Assembly (NCBI RefSeq): GCF_002072105.2
Contig: NZ_MTBC01000008.1
Location: 123,438 to 187,437, forward strand
Direction: 5' to 3'
DNA from: Croceivirga radicis
GTDB lineage: Bacteria > Bacteroidota > Bacteroidia > Flavobacteriales > Flavobacteriaceae
DNA: 64,000 bases
Below, one piece after another: positions 9,122 through 18,290 of this stretch. The stretch's first letter is position 1; each line of letters begins with the position of its first letter. The position numbers were made by a program, and so were the translations under genes. Under the pieces are notes generated by a model. It made no database searches. It worked only from the letters and a program-made list of their open reading frames with translations, and was not told the DNA's origin.

Positions 9122-11663
9122 GCGTTTACCCTTTCTTTTAGGGGTTCTAGTTTTCTTATTACCTGTATACCTATCTGCCCAAGATAGTACCACCATAGGT
9201 CTTAAAGAATACATTGCTAAAATAGAGCAAGCTTTTGAAATAAAAATTTCCTATGCAGATGAAGACGCAGCTGGTAAAACCATTTCTTTTTCTTCTTTAG
9301 AAGACCTAAAGACAGCCCTATCTAGCATTGAACTACAAACCGGTTTAACCATAAAAAGTATAAGCAAGCGCTATTACAGCTTGTACTATCCAAATACAAT
9401 TGCTATTTGCGGAAAAGTGTTGGATAATTTTGCCGCCAATACCATTCCCGGGGCTACCGTAGCTGTGCTGGGAACGGACATAGCACTGGTTACAGACTCC
9501 AATGGTGTTTTCAATATTTCTAACGCACCTAGAGATGCTTCTTTACAAATACGCTATTTAGGTTTCCAAACCAAAGTGGTACCCGTCACCAATTTTATAG
9601 GCAAGGAATGCCCAAAGGTGTTATTGGCAGAACAACGAGAGCAATTAGAAGAAGTTATTGTATACCAATTTTTAACACCGGGATTGGTTAAGGAAACAGA
9701 TGGGAGTTTTAGCCTAAACACAGGAGAATTGGGTATTTTACCTGGTTTAATAGAACCAGACGTATTGCAGTCTATACAGGCCTTACCAGGAATAGAAAGT
9801 GTGGATGAAACCGTATCTGACATTAATGTGCGGGGTGGCACCAACGACCAAAACCTTATCTTGTGGAACGGAATTAAAATGTACCAATCTGGGCATTTTT
9901 TTGGCTTAATATCTGCATTCAACCCTTATCTTACAGACAAGGTAACAGTTTATAAAAACGGAACGCCCGCTCAATACGGTGATGGGGTTAGTAGCGTAAT
10001 TAGCATGCAGACCCAAGACGAAATAGGGTATACGGCTACAGGCGGGGCCGGCTTTAATCTAATTAGTGGAGACGTGTATGCCCATCTTCCACTAAGCGAT
10101 AATTTTGCCCTTCAATTTTCTGCAAGAAGGTCTACCACCGACTTTTTGAATACCCCCATCTATGGTAGTTTTACCGATAAGGTTTTCCAGGATACCGAAA
10201 TTAAAAATGAAGACAACGAATCGGTAGACAACTTTATAGAAACAGCCGAAAACTTTGCTTTTTTTGATGTTTCTGCCAAGTTATTGTACAACATTAACCC
10301 AGACCATAAATTAAGATTAAGCCTAATAGGTATTGACAACGATTTAGACTTTATAGAAACCAATACCGATAACAATACCAGCTCCCAAAGCTTTCTAGAC
10401 CAAACCAATGTAAGCGCGGGCCTGCAATACCAAGGGCAATGGAACAATAAACTTACCACAACGGCTAATGCATATTTTTCTCAATATACCTTAGATGCGC
10501 AAAACATACTAAATAACAACCAACAGCTATTTCAAAAAAACCGGGTAGAAGAACGCGCCGCAAAATTTAATATTAATTATGCGTTGAGCGATGCATGGCA
10601 ATGGCAAAATGGTTTTCAGTACATGGAGACGGGAATTACCAATTTAAGTGATGTTACCCAGCCACCGTTTCAAAGTAACATAATTGAAGTAATACGCACT
10701 TTTGCTCCCTATTCTAGTTTTACCTACACCGCTTTTGAAAATAAATTGATTGCCACGGGCGGCTTACGTGCCAATTACATTATAAACCTAGATACTTTTG
10801 GGGCCGATTTTAACACATGGCTTTTAGAACCACGCTTAAACCTTAATTTTAAATTGGCCAATTACCTACGGGCACAAGTAATGGGCGAACTTAAGAGCCA
10901 AACTACCAATCAGATTATCGATTTGGAACAAAATTTTTTAGGTATCGAAAAACGCAGGTGGACATTGTCTAATCAAGAAAACTTACCACTTACCCAGAGC
11001 AAACAAGCATCGGCTGGTTTAGTTTATGAAAAAAATGGGTTTCACGCTGGGGTAGAAGCTTTTTATAAAGAAGTAGATGGCATAAGTACACGCACACAAG
11101 GCTTTCAAAATCAAGACCAGTTTAATGGAGAAATTGGCCTGTATAGGGTTAAAGGCATAGAACTCTTGTTGAATAAAAAAGGGGAAAATTACAGTAGCTG
11201 GTTAAGCTATACCTATAATAAGAATGATTATACCTTTGATAGTATTGTGCCGGCCCGCTTCCCTAATAATTTAGATGTGCGCCATAACATTACATTGGCC
11301 AGTACCTATACGCTGGGCAATCTAAAACTAGGGCTTGGCTTAAACTATAGAACGGGTAAACCTTATACGGAACCCGATGCTGAAAACCCAATAGACAACA
11401 CCGTATTTCCCAGTAAAATAAACTATGCCGCACCTAATAGCAGTAGATTACCAGAGTATTTACGTTTAGATGGCTCTGCAACCTACAGTTTTAAAATTTC
11501 TAATAGTATTAAGGCAGATACCGGTATTTCTTTGTTGAATATGACCAATAGAAAAAACCTCTTGAACAAATACTATCGTATCAATGAAGATGAGGAAATT
11601 CAGAGTATAGAACGTATTTCTTTGGGCATTACCCCTAATGCCAGTTTTAGGATTCGGTTTTAA
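9102..11663 (+). CDS. TonB-dependent outer-membrane receptor with STN signalling domain
   Basis: I chose the ATG at 9102 because it gives a clean signal peptide (MRRILHRRLPFLLGVLVFLL ending LSAQ); an in-frame ATG at 9090 adds four residues. After the signal peptide come an STN domain (YIAKIEQAFEIKISYADED to about residue 85), a CarboxypepD_reg-like segment (CGKVLDNFAANTIPGATVAV), the plug (IQALPGIESVDETVSDINVR and GGTNDQNLILWNGI) and a beta-barrel of about 550 residues ending ASFRIRF. The STN domain signals to the FecR protein encoded just upstream. The substrate is unknown; siderophore, vitamin or oligosaccharide are all possible. The gene overlaps the end of fecR and, convergently, the last 17 bp of blh. 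Confidence 0.93.
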   Translation: MRRILHRRLPFLLGVLVFLLPVYLSAQDSTTIGLKEYIAKIEQAFEIKISYADEDAAGKTISFSSLEDLKTALSSIELQTGLTIKSISKRYYSLYYPNTIAICGKVLDNFAANTIPGATVAVLGTDIALVTDSNGVFNISNAPRDASLQIRYLGFQTKVVPVTNFIGKECPKVLLAEQREQLEEVIVYQFLTPGLVKETDGSFSLNTGELGILPGLIEPDVLQSIQALPGIESVDETVSDINVRGGTNDQNLILWNGIKMYQSGHFFGLISAFNPYLTDKVTVYKNGTPAQYGDGVSSVISMQTQDEIGYTATGGAGFNLISGDVYAHLPLSDNFALQFSARRSTTDFLNTPIYGSFTDKVFQDTEIKNEDNESVDNFIETAENFAFFDVSAKLLYNINPDHKLRLSLIGIDNDLDFIETNTDNNTSSQSFLDQTNVSAGLQYQGQWNNKLTTTANAYFSQYTLDAQNILNNNQQLFQKNRVEERAAKFNINYALSDAWQWQNGFQYMETGITNLSDVTQPPFQSNIIEVIRTFAPYSSFTYTAFENKLIATGGLRANYIINLDTFGADFNTWLLEPRLNLNFKLANYLRAQVMGELKSQTTNQIIDLEQNFLGIEKRRWTLSNQENLPLTQSKQASAGLVYEKNGFHAGVEAFYKEVDGISTRTQGFQNQDQFNGEIGLYRVKGIELLLNKKGENYSSWLSYTYNKNDYTFDSIVPARFPNNLDVRHNITLASTYTLGNLKLGLGLNYRTGKPYTEPDAENPIDNTVFPSKINYAAPNSSRLPEYLRLDGSATYSFKISNSIKADTGISLLNMTNRKNLLNKYYRINEDEEIQSIERISLGITPNASFRIRF

Positions 11664-12522
11664 TACTATTAAAAAGCCTATGCATTACAATTACATGAGG
11701 AAAAGTAATCAGTAAAAGCATGTAAAAAATTACGTTTAAAAAATCGTAATGATTAAAGCTAAAGAACCAGTACAATAAAATGATACCTAGAAGCGAAACC
11801 AACCAATACGGCCAAGAAGATTTAATATATCCAAAATAGGCCTGTTTATCCGTTTTTCCATACAGGTGCTTTATCTGGTCTCGTAAGGAAGGTAAGCTAT
11901 GCCAAAACACAAAATATATAGCAAAACCAAGAGGAAGAGACACCAAGTATAGTATACCCGTTATAATGATAAAATAGGCCAATTCTATTGCCACTCCCTT
12001 TTCAAGCAAGTTTCTATTATAACCTAATATAAAAAACAACAGCACCAAAATCCCCAATACCATGGTAGGCACATAAACCAATAGCACCGGTAAATTATAA
12101 CCACTAAAATCAAAAACAATTTGCTGAACCTTGTTTAAGTTTATAGAAAATATAATAAACAATATTAAATTGCCGTAAAAAAGGTACAACACCCTCAATA
12201 GTCTTGAGGGTTTAAGCACATATTTAAACAAATGTTGCTCCCCAAAATGGAAGCCACTTACAAGAATAAATAAAAATAAGGTTAGTGGTTTAAAAAGAAC
12301 AAAAAGAAAGGAAACCGCAATTATTACAAACACATACCACATCAAATAGCCTATAATATTAGATGAACTAGAAACTTTTCTAATGATACTTAAATCATTA
12401 GCTCCATGCAGCATGCCTATTGTAAGAATTAGTGAAAAAGCAAATAATTGCACCTGACTCCCGTTCATTTTTGTAGAAATCCAAAGACTTAAAAAAGACA
12501 ATATCAGAGCTATTTCTTTCAC
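11647..12522 (-). CDS. blh: Brp/Blh-family beta-carotene 15,15'-dioxygenase
   Basis: Blh cleaves beta-carotene with O2 into two retinals, the chromophore for the rhodopsin encoded next door. The 291-aa integral membrane protein has seven to eight hydrophobic helices and the conserved histidines of the family: His39 in MLHGANDL, FHFGEQH (His92, His97), FWHSLPSLRDQ (His208) and PHVIVMH (His276, His281). The frame begins with GTG at 12522; the next Met (residue 19) would cut into the first helix, so GTG is preferred. It is divergent from the rhodopsin gene across a 111-bp spacer, a pairing known from many marine bacteria. Carotenoid synthesis genes are not in the window. Confidence 0.93.
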   Translation of the reverse strand: MKEIALILSFLSLWISTKMNGSQVQLFAFSLILTIGMLHGANDLSIIRKVSSSSNIIGYLMWYVFVIIAVSFLFVLFKPLTLFLFILVSGFHFGEQHLFKYVLKPSRLLRVLYLFYGNLILFIIFSINLNKVQQIVFDFSGYNLPVLLVYVPTMVLGILVLLFFILGYNRNLLEKGVAIELAYFIIITGILYLVSLPLGFAIYFVFWHSLPSLRDQIKHLYGKTDKQAYFGYIKSSWPYWLVSLLGIILLYWFFSFNHYDFLNVIFYMLLLITFPHVIVMHRLFNSIKTES

Positions 12523-12540
12523 CTATTTTCTAGTTTTGTT

Positions 12541-12603
12541 TAAATATATTGATTTTTTATTAAACATTTATGATTACTTTTTGTTTATTCTTTTGTAATT
12601 TTA
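12541..12603. promoter_or_regulatory. Divergent promoter region between blh and proteorhodopsin
   Basis: The 111-bp spacer is very AT-rich. A plus-strand TAATTTTA (12596-12603, one mismatch to TAnnTTTG) lies 30 nt before the rhodopsin ATG. A minus-strand TATATTTA (12541-12548, one mismatch) lies 18 nt before the blh GTG. Neither has a clear TTG at 19-nt spacing. Confidence 0.35.
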
Positions 12604-12633
12604 GTTCAACAATAAATTGCTAAAAAAGATGTT

Positions 12634-13374
12634 ATGAAAACTTTATTACTAAACTTACCTCTGTTTGCGGAGGTTACAAAAATTGCCAATGATGACTACG
12701 TAGGTTTTACATTTTTTGTTGGATGTATGGCTATGATGGCCGCGTCTGCATTTTTCTTTTTATCAATGAACAATTTTGATAGAAAATGGAAAACTTCAAT
12801 TTTGGTTTCTGGACTTATTACTTTCATTGCTGCGGTTCACTATTGGTACATGAGAGATTATTGGGGTGCAATTGGGGAATCACCAACCTTCTTCAGATAT
12901 GTAGATTGGGTATTAACGGTTCCCTTAATGTGTGTAGAATTTTACTTAATCCTAAGAGTAGCCGGTGCAAAAAAATCTTTAATGTGGCGTTTAATCTTCC
13001 TTTCCGTAATCATGTTGGTTACTGGCTATCTAGGAGAAGCCGTTTACATAGACCAAGCATGGCTTTGGGGGCTAATTTCAGGTATTGCCTACTTCATAAT
13101 AGTTTATGATATTTGGCTAGGTAGTGCTAAAAAGCTTGCGGTACAAGCAGGCGGCTCTGTACTTAAAGCTCATAAAATGCTATGTTGGTTTGTATTAGTG
13201 GGTTGGGCTATATACCCTATCGGTTATATGGCGGGCACACCCGGCTGGTACGAAGGAATCTTTGGTGGACTTGCCATGGACGTAATTTATAATATTGGAG
13301 ATGCCATCAATAAAATAGGATTTGGCTTGGTTGTATACGGTGCCGCAGTGGCCAGCCAAGAAAAATCTGCTTAA
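12634..13374 (+). CDS. Green-tuned proteorhodopsin, light-driven proton pump
   Basis: A 246-aa seven-helix retinal protein. Helix C reads RYVDWVLTVPLMCVEFYLIL: Asp91 (proton acceptor), Thr95 and Glu102 (proton donor) form the DTE motif of outward proton pumps. Met99 is at the spectral-tuning position (105 in reference proteorhodopsin), typical of green-absorbing flavobacterial proteins. His69 in VHYWYMRDYW pairs with the acceptor, and Lys227 in DAINKIGFG forms the Schiff base. A short hydrophobic leader precedes helix A. The pump would build proton motive force in light. Retinal is expected from the divergent blh. A hairpin terminator follows, so the gene is monocistronic. Confidence 0.97.
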   Translation: MKTLLLNLPLFAEVTKIANDDYVGFTFFVGCMAMMAASAFFFLSMNNFDRKWKTSILVSGLITFIAAVHYWYMRDYWGAIGESPTFFRYVDWVLTVPLMCVEFYLILRVAGAKKSLMWRLIFLSVIMLVTGYLGEAVYIDQAWLWGLISGIAYFIIVYDIWLGSAKKLAVQAGGSVLKAHKMLCWFVLVGWAIYPIGYMAGTPGWYEGIFGGLAMDVIYNIGDAINKIGFGLVVYGAAVASQEKSA

Positions 13375-13397
13375 TAGTATTTAGTTGGTTGATGTAG

Positions 13398-13436
13398 AGG
13401 GGTAAATCTTGTCCAGCGCTTTGCCCCTTTACTTTA
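13398..13436 (+). terminator. Intrinsic terminator of the proteorhodopsin gene
   Basis: AGGGGTAAA (13398-13406) pairs with TTTGCCCCT (13420-13428), nine pairs including one G-U, followed by a T-rich stretch TTACTTTA. It begins 24 bp after the rhodopsin stop. Confidence 0.65.
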
Positions 13437-13437
13437 G

Positions 13438-14259
13438 CTATTTAGTAGAAGTACCTAAGTTAAATATCCTCGTCATCAAATAAAATAACCCAGGATAATG
13501 GGTTTTAAATTCTGACGGGCTCTCCACAAAATTTTCTACTGCTACCGCAAAAAACTCTATAAAACTTGTTTTACTATAGGGTCTAAAATAAGTAGAACCT
13601 TCCAATACTTTTTTAAAGTTTGGATTCTCAAATAATCCTTTAAATTTCCGAATACCCAATCTAAACTTACGCGCTTCCCAACCACGCATCTTATCAAACT
13701 CAAACATTAACGCATGGGCGGCCTCATGCAACCCTAGGTTCTTGTTATCGTTAGGAATTCTAAAACCATGTGCTAATTCATCCGCGGCAAACACAAGTGT
13801 TTTAAACCGTGGATTGTATTCCCCTAGATGATACCGCTTCGCTATCTTGGAATAATAGGCAGATGGGTAAATTATAATTCTTCGTATAGAATTTTCATAC
13901 TTATAATTTCTCAAACCCATAGTCAATAATATAGCAGATGCGGTTACATATGCTTTTATTTGTTCTGGCTCCTCGATAGCCCCATAAAAAACAAATGATT
14001 TTCTGGACCTAAACCAAGCGAATCGTTTTAAAAATTGTTTTCGTTCCGCATGGGTAAATTGTTGATAGGGCAGTAAAAACGCCGTGATAAAATGACGTTC
14101 CTTTTCGGTAATGGGTTTCACCTTATTAAAAAGCTTTCGCCAAGCAAAACGCTCTTTTGCCAGTATTTGATACACGCCTTTTAGCACCACTACTAGAATA
14201 GAGAACGTTAAAAAAATTAGCGCAATGTACTTTTCTGTTGAATTAAGGACCACCCACAT
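13438..14259 (-). CDS. Membrane-anchored zinc-dependent peptidase, M90/MtfA-like
   Basis: This 273-aa protein starts with one transmembrane helix (residues 10-28) followed by a basic region. The zinc-binding motif HEAAH is at 178-182 in NLGLHEAAHALMFEFD, and a downstream Glu in FIEFFAVAVENF is a candidate third ligand. The layout matches the M90 (MtfA) family of zinc peptidases, whose E. coli member binds the Mlc repressor; whether that role holds here is unknown. The gene overlaps the argS stop codon by one base, so it is probably expressed with argS. Confidence 0.82.
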   Translation of the reverse strand: MWVVLNSTEKYIALIFLTFSILVVVLKGVYQILAKERFAWRKLFNKVKPITEKERHFITAFLLPYQQFTHAERKQFLKRFAWFRSRKSFVFYGAIEEPEQIKAYVTASAILLTMGLRNYKYENSIRRIIIYPSAYYSKIAKRYHLGEYNPRFKTLVFAADELAHGFRIPNDNKNLGLHEAAHALMFEFDKMRGWEARKFRLGIRKFKGLFENPNFKKVLEGSTYFRPYSKTSFIEFFAVAVENFVESPSEFKTHYPGLFYLMTRIFNLGTSTK

Positions 14260-16043
14260 TACATTCTCACAGGCACATGAATTCCTAGTAATAAAAATGC
14301 ATCTTTAATAACATCTGCTACCTTTTTACTAAGGTTTACACGGAAAGCCTTTATTTGAGTATCCTCTTCACCTAAAATAGATACTTGTTGATAAAAAGAA
14401 TTGAACTCCTTGACCAAATCATACACATAATTTGCCACCAATGCAGGACTATGATTTTCTGCCGCTTCTTGTACTTTATTCGGGAATAACTCTAATTGCT
14501 TCAACAATTCTTTTTCCTTTGGATGCACAGAAGTTACAGCCACTGTTAAGTCTAAATTCAACTCATTCGCCTTTCTAAGAATACTTTGTATTCTAGCATA
14601 GGTGTATTGTATAAATGGCCCCGTATTACCTTGAAAATCTACAGACTCCTCTGGGTTAAATAGAATTCGCTTTTTAGGGTCTACCTTTAAGATGTAATAT
14701 TTTAGAGCTCCCAAACCAATGGTGCGGTAAAGTGCTTGTTTTTCAGTATCTGAATAACCATCTAGCTTACCTAGTTCTTGAGAAATTTCTGCAGCCGTAT
14801 CTTCCATATTCTGGATAAGGTCGTCCGCATCTACTACGGTTCCTTCCCTACTCTTCATTTTACCGGATGGTAAATCTACCATTCCATAACTCAGATGATA
14901 CAACTTATCTGCCCAGCTATAGCCTAGTTTTTTTAGTATTAAGAAAAGTACTTTAAAGTGATAGTCTTGCTCATTACCTACGGTATAAACCATACCATTA
15001 ATATCTGGAAAATCGGTTACACGCTGTATGGCCGTACCTATATCCTGTGTCATATACACCGCAGTGCCATCAGAACGAAGTACAATTTTCTCGTCTAAGC
15101 CATCTTCGGTTAGGTCTATCCAAACGCTACCGTCTTCTTTTTTAAAGAAAACACCTTTTTCCAGTCCGTCCTGTACCACATCTCTACCTAGTAAATAAGT
15201 ATCACTCTCATAATACAGCTGGTTAAAATCCACACCAAGGTTCTCATAAGTAGTATCAAAACCTTTGTATACCCAACCATTCATCATTTTCCAAAGCTCC
15301 ACCACTTGTGCATCTCCGGCCTCCCATTTACGAAGCATTTCTTGGGCTTCTAATAAAATAGGCGCTTCCTTCTCTGCTTCTTCTTTGGTTTTACCGGCAC
15401 TTATCAATTCCGCAATTTGTGCTTTATAGACCTTATCAAAAGCCACATAATACTTACCCACCAAATGGTCTCCTTTTAAACCTGAGGAATCTGGTGTTTC
15501 GCCCTTGCCAAACTTTTGCCAAGCCAACATGCTTTTACAAATATGTATGCCCCGATCATTAATAATTTGGGTTTTATATACCTTATGACCGGCAGCTTTT
15601 AAAATTTCCGCAACGGAATATCCCAATAAATTATTCCTAATATGCCCTAGGTGTAGTGGCTTATTGGTATTAGGACTAGAATATTCTACCATAACCGCGT
15701 CCTTAGAGTTGGCCGGCGCATAGCCAAACTGCTCTACCGCCAATATGGATTTAAAAAAGTTAATGTAATAGGCATCACTCACCACCAAGTTTAAAAAGCC
15801 TTTTACCACGTTAAACTTGGCAACTTCTTCTACATTTTCTACCAAGTATTCTCCAATCTGCGTGCCAATAGCTACTGGATTACCTTTAACCACGCGTAAC
15901 ATAGGAAAAACCACCACGGTGATGTCTCCCTCAAAATCTTTACGAGTTGGTTGAAATTCTACAGCAGGCAATTCCTGACCAAAAATAGATTGTACCGCTT
16001 CTTTTACTTTTTCTTCTAATACCGTGGTAAGCTTCATAAACAT
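14259..16043 (-). CDS. argS: Arginyl-tRNA synthetase
   Basis: ArgS charges tRNA-Arg with arginine using ATP; it is a class I enzyme of the cytosol. The 594-aa protein shows the N-terminal Arg-tRNA-synt_N domain (1-110), the HIGH-type motif in NKPLHLGHIRNNLLG, the KMSKS equivalent in SGKMKSREGTVVDADDL, and a C-terminal DALR anticodon-binding domain ending LLGIHVPVRM. Two ATGs are possible, at 16043 and at 16037 (third residue); I keep the longer frame. The TAA overlaps by one base with the start of the M90-like peptidase gene downstream. Confidence 0.97.
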   Translation of the reverse strand: MFMKLTTVLEEKVKEAVQSIFGQELPAVEFQPTRKDFEGDITVVVFPMLRVVKGNPVAIGTQIGEYLVENVEEVAKFNVVKGFLNLVVSDAYYINFFKSILAVEQFGYAPANSKDAVMVEYSSPNTNKPLHLGHIRNNLLGYSVAEILKAAGHKVYKTQIINDRGIHICKSMLAWQKFGKGETPDSSGLKGDHLVGKYYVAFDKVYKAQIAELISAGKTKEEAEKEAPILLEAQEMLRKWEAGDAQVVELWKMMNGWVYKGFDTTYENLGVDFNQLYYESDTYLLGRDVVQDGLEKGVFFKKEDGSVWIDLTEDGLDEKIVLRSDGTAVYMTQDIGTAIQRVTDFPDINGMVYTVGNEQDYHFKVLFLILKKLGYSWADKLYHLSYGMVDLPSGKMKSREGTVVDADDLIQNMEDTAAEISQELGKLDGYSDTEKQALYRTIGLGALKYYILKVDPKKRILFNPEESVDFQGNTGPFIQYTYARIQSILRKANELNLDLTVAVTSVHPKEKELLKQLELFPNKVQEAAENHSPALVANYVYDLVKEFNSFYQQVSILGEEDTQIKAFRVNLSKKVADVIKDAFLLLGIHVPVRM

Positions 16044-16356
16044 GCCTTTTTGTGGCCTGCAAAACTACATTTTTTTACCGTTTTTTCCCTGTTTTATATG
16101 CAATAGTGCCATTTCCGCCGTATCTTTAAAAGAAAAGATTGCACGGAACATTTGCTTGCTACCAAGCTTGTTTTAGATTCATTTATTGGTTTTAGAACGT
16201 AATACTTTTGAGGATAGAAAATAAATTTAACCATATGGCTTGCAAGAATCTCGCTTTTTTAATTTAATAGCGTAACGTTTATACTTGTAGCAAACACATC
16301 ATTTATCTAAGAGGGCTATTAAATTTGTTTTGGGCAATCTCTAATACCATTAGATT
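16044..16356. other. Intergenic region between divergent argS and the 141-aa protein
   Basis: These 313 bases are AT-rich and hold no credible gene. A plus-strand TATACTTG (16280-16287, one mismatch to TAnnTTTG) could be a promoter box for the gene at 16357. No terminator, repeat or RNA gene is recognised. Confidence 0.4.
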
Positions 16357-16782
16357 ATGCTATTGAACGTATCTTACAATAATAAAGAGATTACCAGAAA
16401 AATAGATGCTGAAGTAGGTAAGCCTTTTCCCCTAAAAGACCGTATTAAAATGGGCGGTATTGGCTCGCCAAAATTAGAAATCAAAGAAGCAAGTGTTGAA
16501 ATACGCAATTTGCTTATTCTAGATAACAATGCCAATGTTTGCAACATAGAAATACGCCCAAAAGGCATCATTCTTGGCTTTAGGTCGTTATTAGAATCTT
16601 ATGCCCTGGTAATTCCTTTTTACAAACTTACCATCTATAAAGGCGATATGGCCATTTATTCGGTTTACCGTGACCATTATTTTGTAAAGGTTTTGGCAGA
16701 CACTAAGGCGGTGCAGAAATTTTTTAAGAAGTTATTGGATTATAAAGCAGATACCGCACCAACCTCAATAGAAGATTTATGA
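16357..16782 (+). CDS. Conserved-looking 141-aa protein coupled to the SDR gene
   Basis: I do not recognise a family. The protein has no signal peptide and no membrane helix, and it is predicted as mostly beta strands (LLNVSYNNKEITRKIDAEV, SVEIRNLLILDNNANV, CNIEIRPKGIILGF) with a C-terminal amphipathic helix (TKAVQKFFKKLLDY). It looks like a small soluble cytosolic domain. Its TGA stop overlaps the ATG of the next gene (ATGA at 16779-16782), strong evidence for translational coupling and a shared function with the SDR/DUF2867 protein. Confidence 0.75.
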   Translation: MLLNVSYNNKEITRKIDAEVGKPFPLKDRIKMGGIGSPKLEIKEASVEIRNLLILDNNANVCNIEIRPKGIILGFRSLLESYALVIPFYKLTIYKGDMAIYSVYRDHYFVKVLADTKAVQKFFKKLLDYKADTAPTSIEDL

Positions 16783-18206
16783 AAATTCTACTAACAGGAG
16801 CAAATGGCTACATTGGCATGCGCCTATTACCAAACTTACTGGATTCTGGGCACCAATTGGTGTGCGCTGTGCGCGATAAAAACCGACTGTCTGTAGAGGA
16901 AGAAATTCTAGAACAGATAGAAGTCATTGAGGTAGACTTTTTAAAACTACCAGAAAACAACCCTATACCTACAGATATAGATGCCGCTTATTATTTAATA
17001 CATAGCATGACATCTTCTATCACGGATTTTGATGAAAAAGAAGCTTTGGCGGCAGAGAACTTTAATAAATTAATGCATGGTACCAATGTAAAACAGGTAA
17101 TTTACCTAAGTGGCATTGTTAATGAGCAGGAGTTAAGCAAACATCTTTCTTCTCGAAAAAATGTAGAAGAAATCTTGTACAAAGGGCCTTTTAATTTAAC
17201 GGTGCTACGCGCCGGAATTATCGTGGGCTCTGGAAGCTCCTCCTTTGAAATTATTAGGGATTTGTGTGAGAAACTCCCCGTAATGATAACTCCCAAATGG
17301 GTGCTAACAAAAACCCAACCTATTGCAATTAGGGACGTAATAGCCTTTTTAACCCAAGTTTTGGGGCATGCAGAAACGTACAACCAATCTTTTGATATTG
17401 GCGGACCAGACGTGTTGACCTATAAAGAAATGCTACACAAATATGCTAAGGTAAGGGGCTTTAAAAATTGGATTTACACGGTACCGGTAATGACACCAAA
17501 GTTATCTTCATACTGGCTATATTTTGTAACCTCTACTTCTTACAAGCTTGCAGTGAATTTGGTAGATAGCATGAAGATGGAAGTAGTGGCCAGAGACAAT
17601 AAATTACAGCAATTATTAGGTATAGAGCCGTTAACATATGAGCAAGCTATTGATTTTGCATTTAAAAAAATAGAACAAAATTTAGTAGTTAGTAGTTGGA
17701 AAGATAGTTTAGCAAGCGGACAGATACGTAGAAACTTAGAAAAATACATTCAGGTACCAAAATATGGCGTACTAACGGATAAAAAAACGCTTGCCATAAC
17801 AGATGTGGAACGTACCCTTGACAATATTTGGAAAATTGGTGGAGAAACGGGTTGGTATTATGGCAATTGGCTTTGGAAAATAAGAGGTTATCTAGACAAA
17901 ATGAATGGTGGCCCTGGTTTGCGTCGTGGGCGTACGCATCCCGATAAAATATTTCCTGGAGATGCGTTGGATTTTTGGCGTGTGCTTTTGGCAGACCGAG
18001 ATAAAAAACGCCTTTTGCTTTTTGCAGAAATGCGCTTGCCTGGCGAAGCGTGGCTAGAATTTAGAATAGACGCCAACAATACCTTACACCAAACAGCAAC
18101 CTTTAGACCAAGAGGTTTAAAAGGTAGACTATACTGGTACAGTGTACTACCTTTTCACATTTTTATATTTAAAGGAATGATAAATAACTTGGTTAAGGCG
18201 CAATAA
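16779..18206 (+). CDS. SDR-type NAD(P)-binding protein with DUF2867 C-terminal domain
   Basis: The protein has 475 aa. The first about 300 residues form an atypical extended SDR with the dinucleotide motif TGANGYIGMRLLPNLL near the N-terminus, YYLIHSM and VIYLSGIV in the core, and VLRAGIIVGSGSSSFEIIRD. The last about 160 residues match the DUF2867 pattern (GWYYGNWLWKIRGYLDKMNG, GPGLRRGRTHP, PGDALDFWRVLL, LPGEAWLEFRID). The substrate is unknown; such proteins resemble UDP-sugar epimerase and NmrA folds. The gene is translationally coupled to the 141-aa protein. Confidence 0.88.
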   Translation: MKILLTGANGYIGMRLLPNLLDSGHQLVCAVRDKNRLSVEEEILEQIEVIEVDFLKLPENNPIPTDIDAAYYLIHSMTSSITDFDEKEALAAENFNKLMHGTNVKQVIYLSGIVNEQELSKHLSSRKNVEEILYKGPFNLTVLRAGIIVGSGSSSFEIIRDLCEKLPVMITPKWVLTKTQPIAIRDVIAFLTQVLGHAETYNQSFDIGGPDVLTYKEMLHKYAKVRGFKNWIYTVPVMTPKLSSYWLYFVTSTSYKLAVNLVDSMKMEVVARDNKLQQLLGIEPLTYEQAIDFAFKKIEQNLVVSSWKDSLASGQIRRNLEKYIQVPKYGVLTDKKTLAITDVERTLDNIWKIGGETGWYYGNWLWKIRGYLDKMNGGPGLRRGRTHPDKIFPGDALDFWRVLLADRDKKRLLLFAEMRLPGEAWLEFRIDANNTLHQTATFRPRGLKGRLYWYSVLPFHIFIFKGMINNLVKAQ

Positions 18207-18290
18207 TGTAACAACTTAGAGACTTATTCGTATTAAGAGGCAACCATTTAAGAACATAAGCTGTCTTATTAATACAAACAAACGCTAAGT

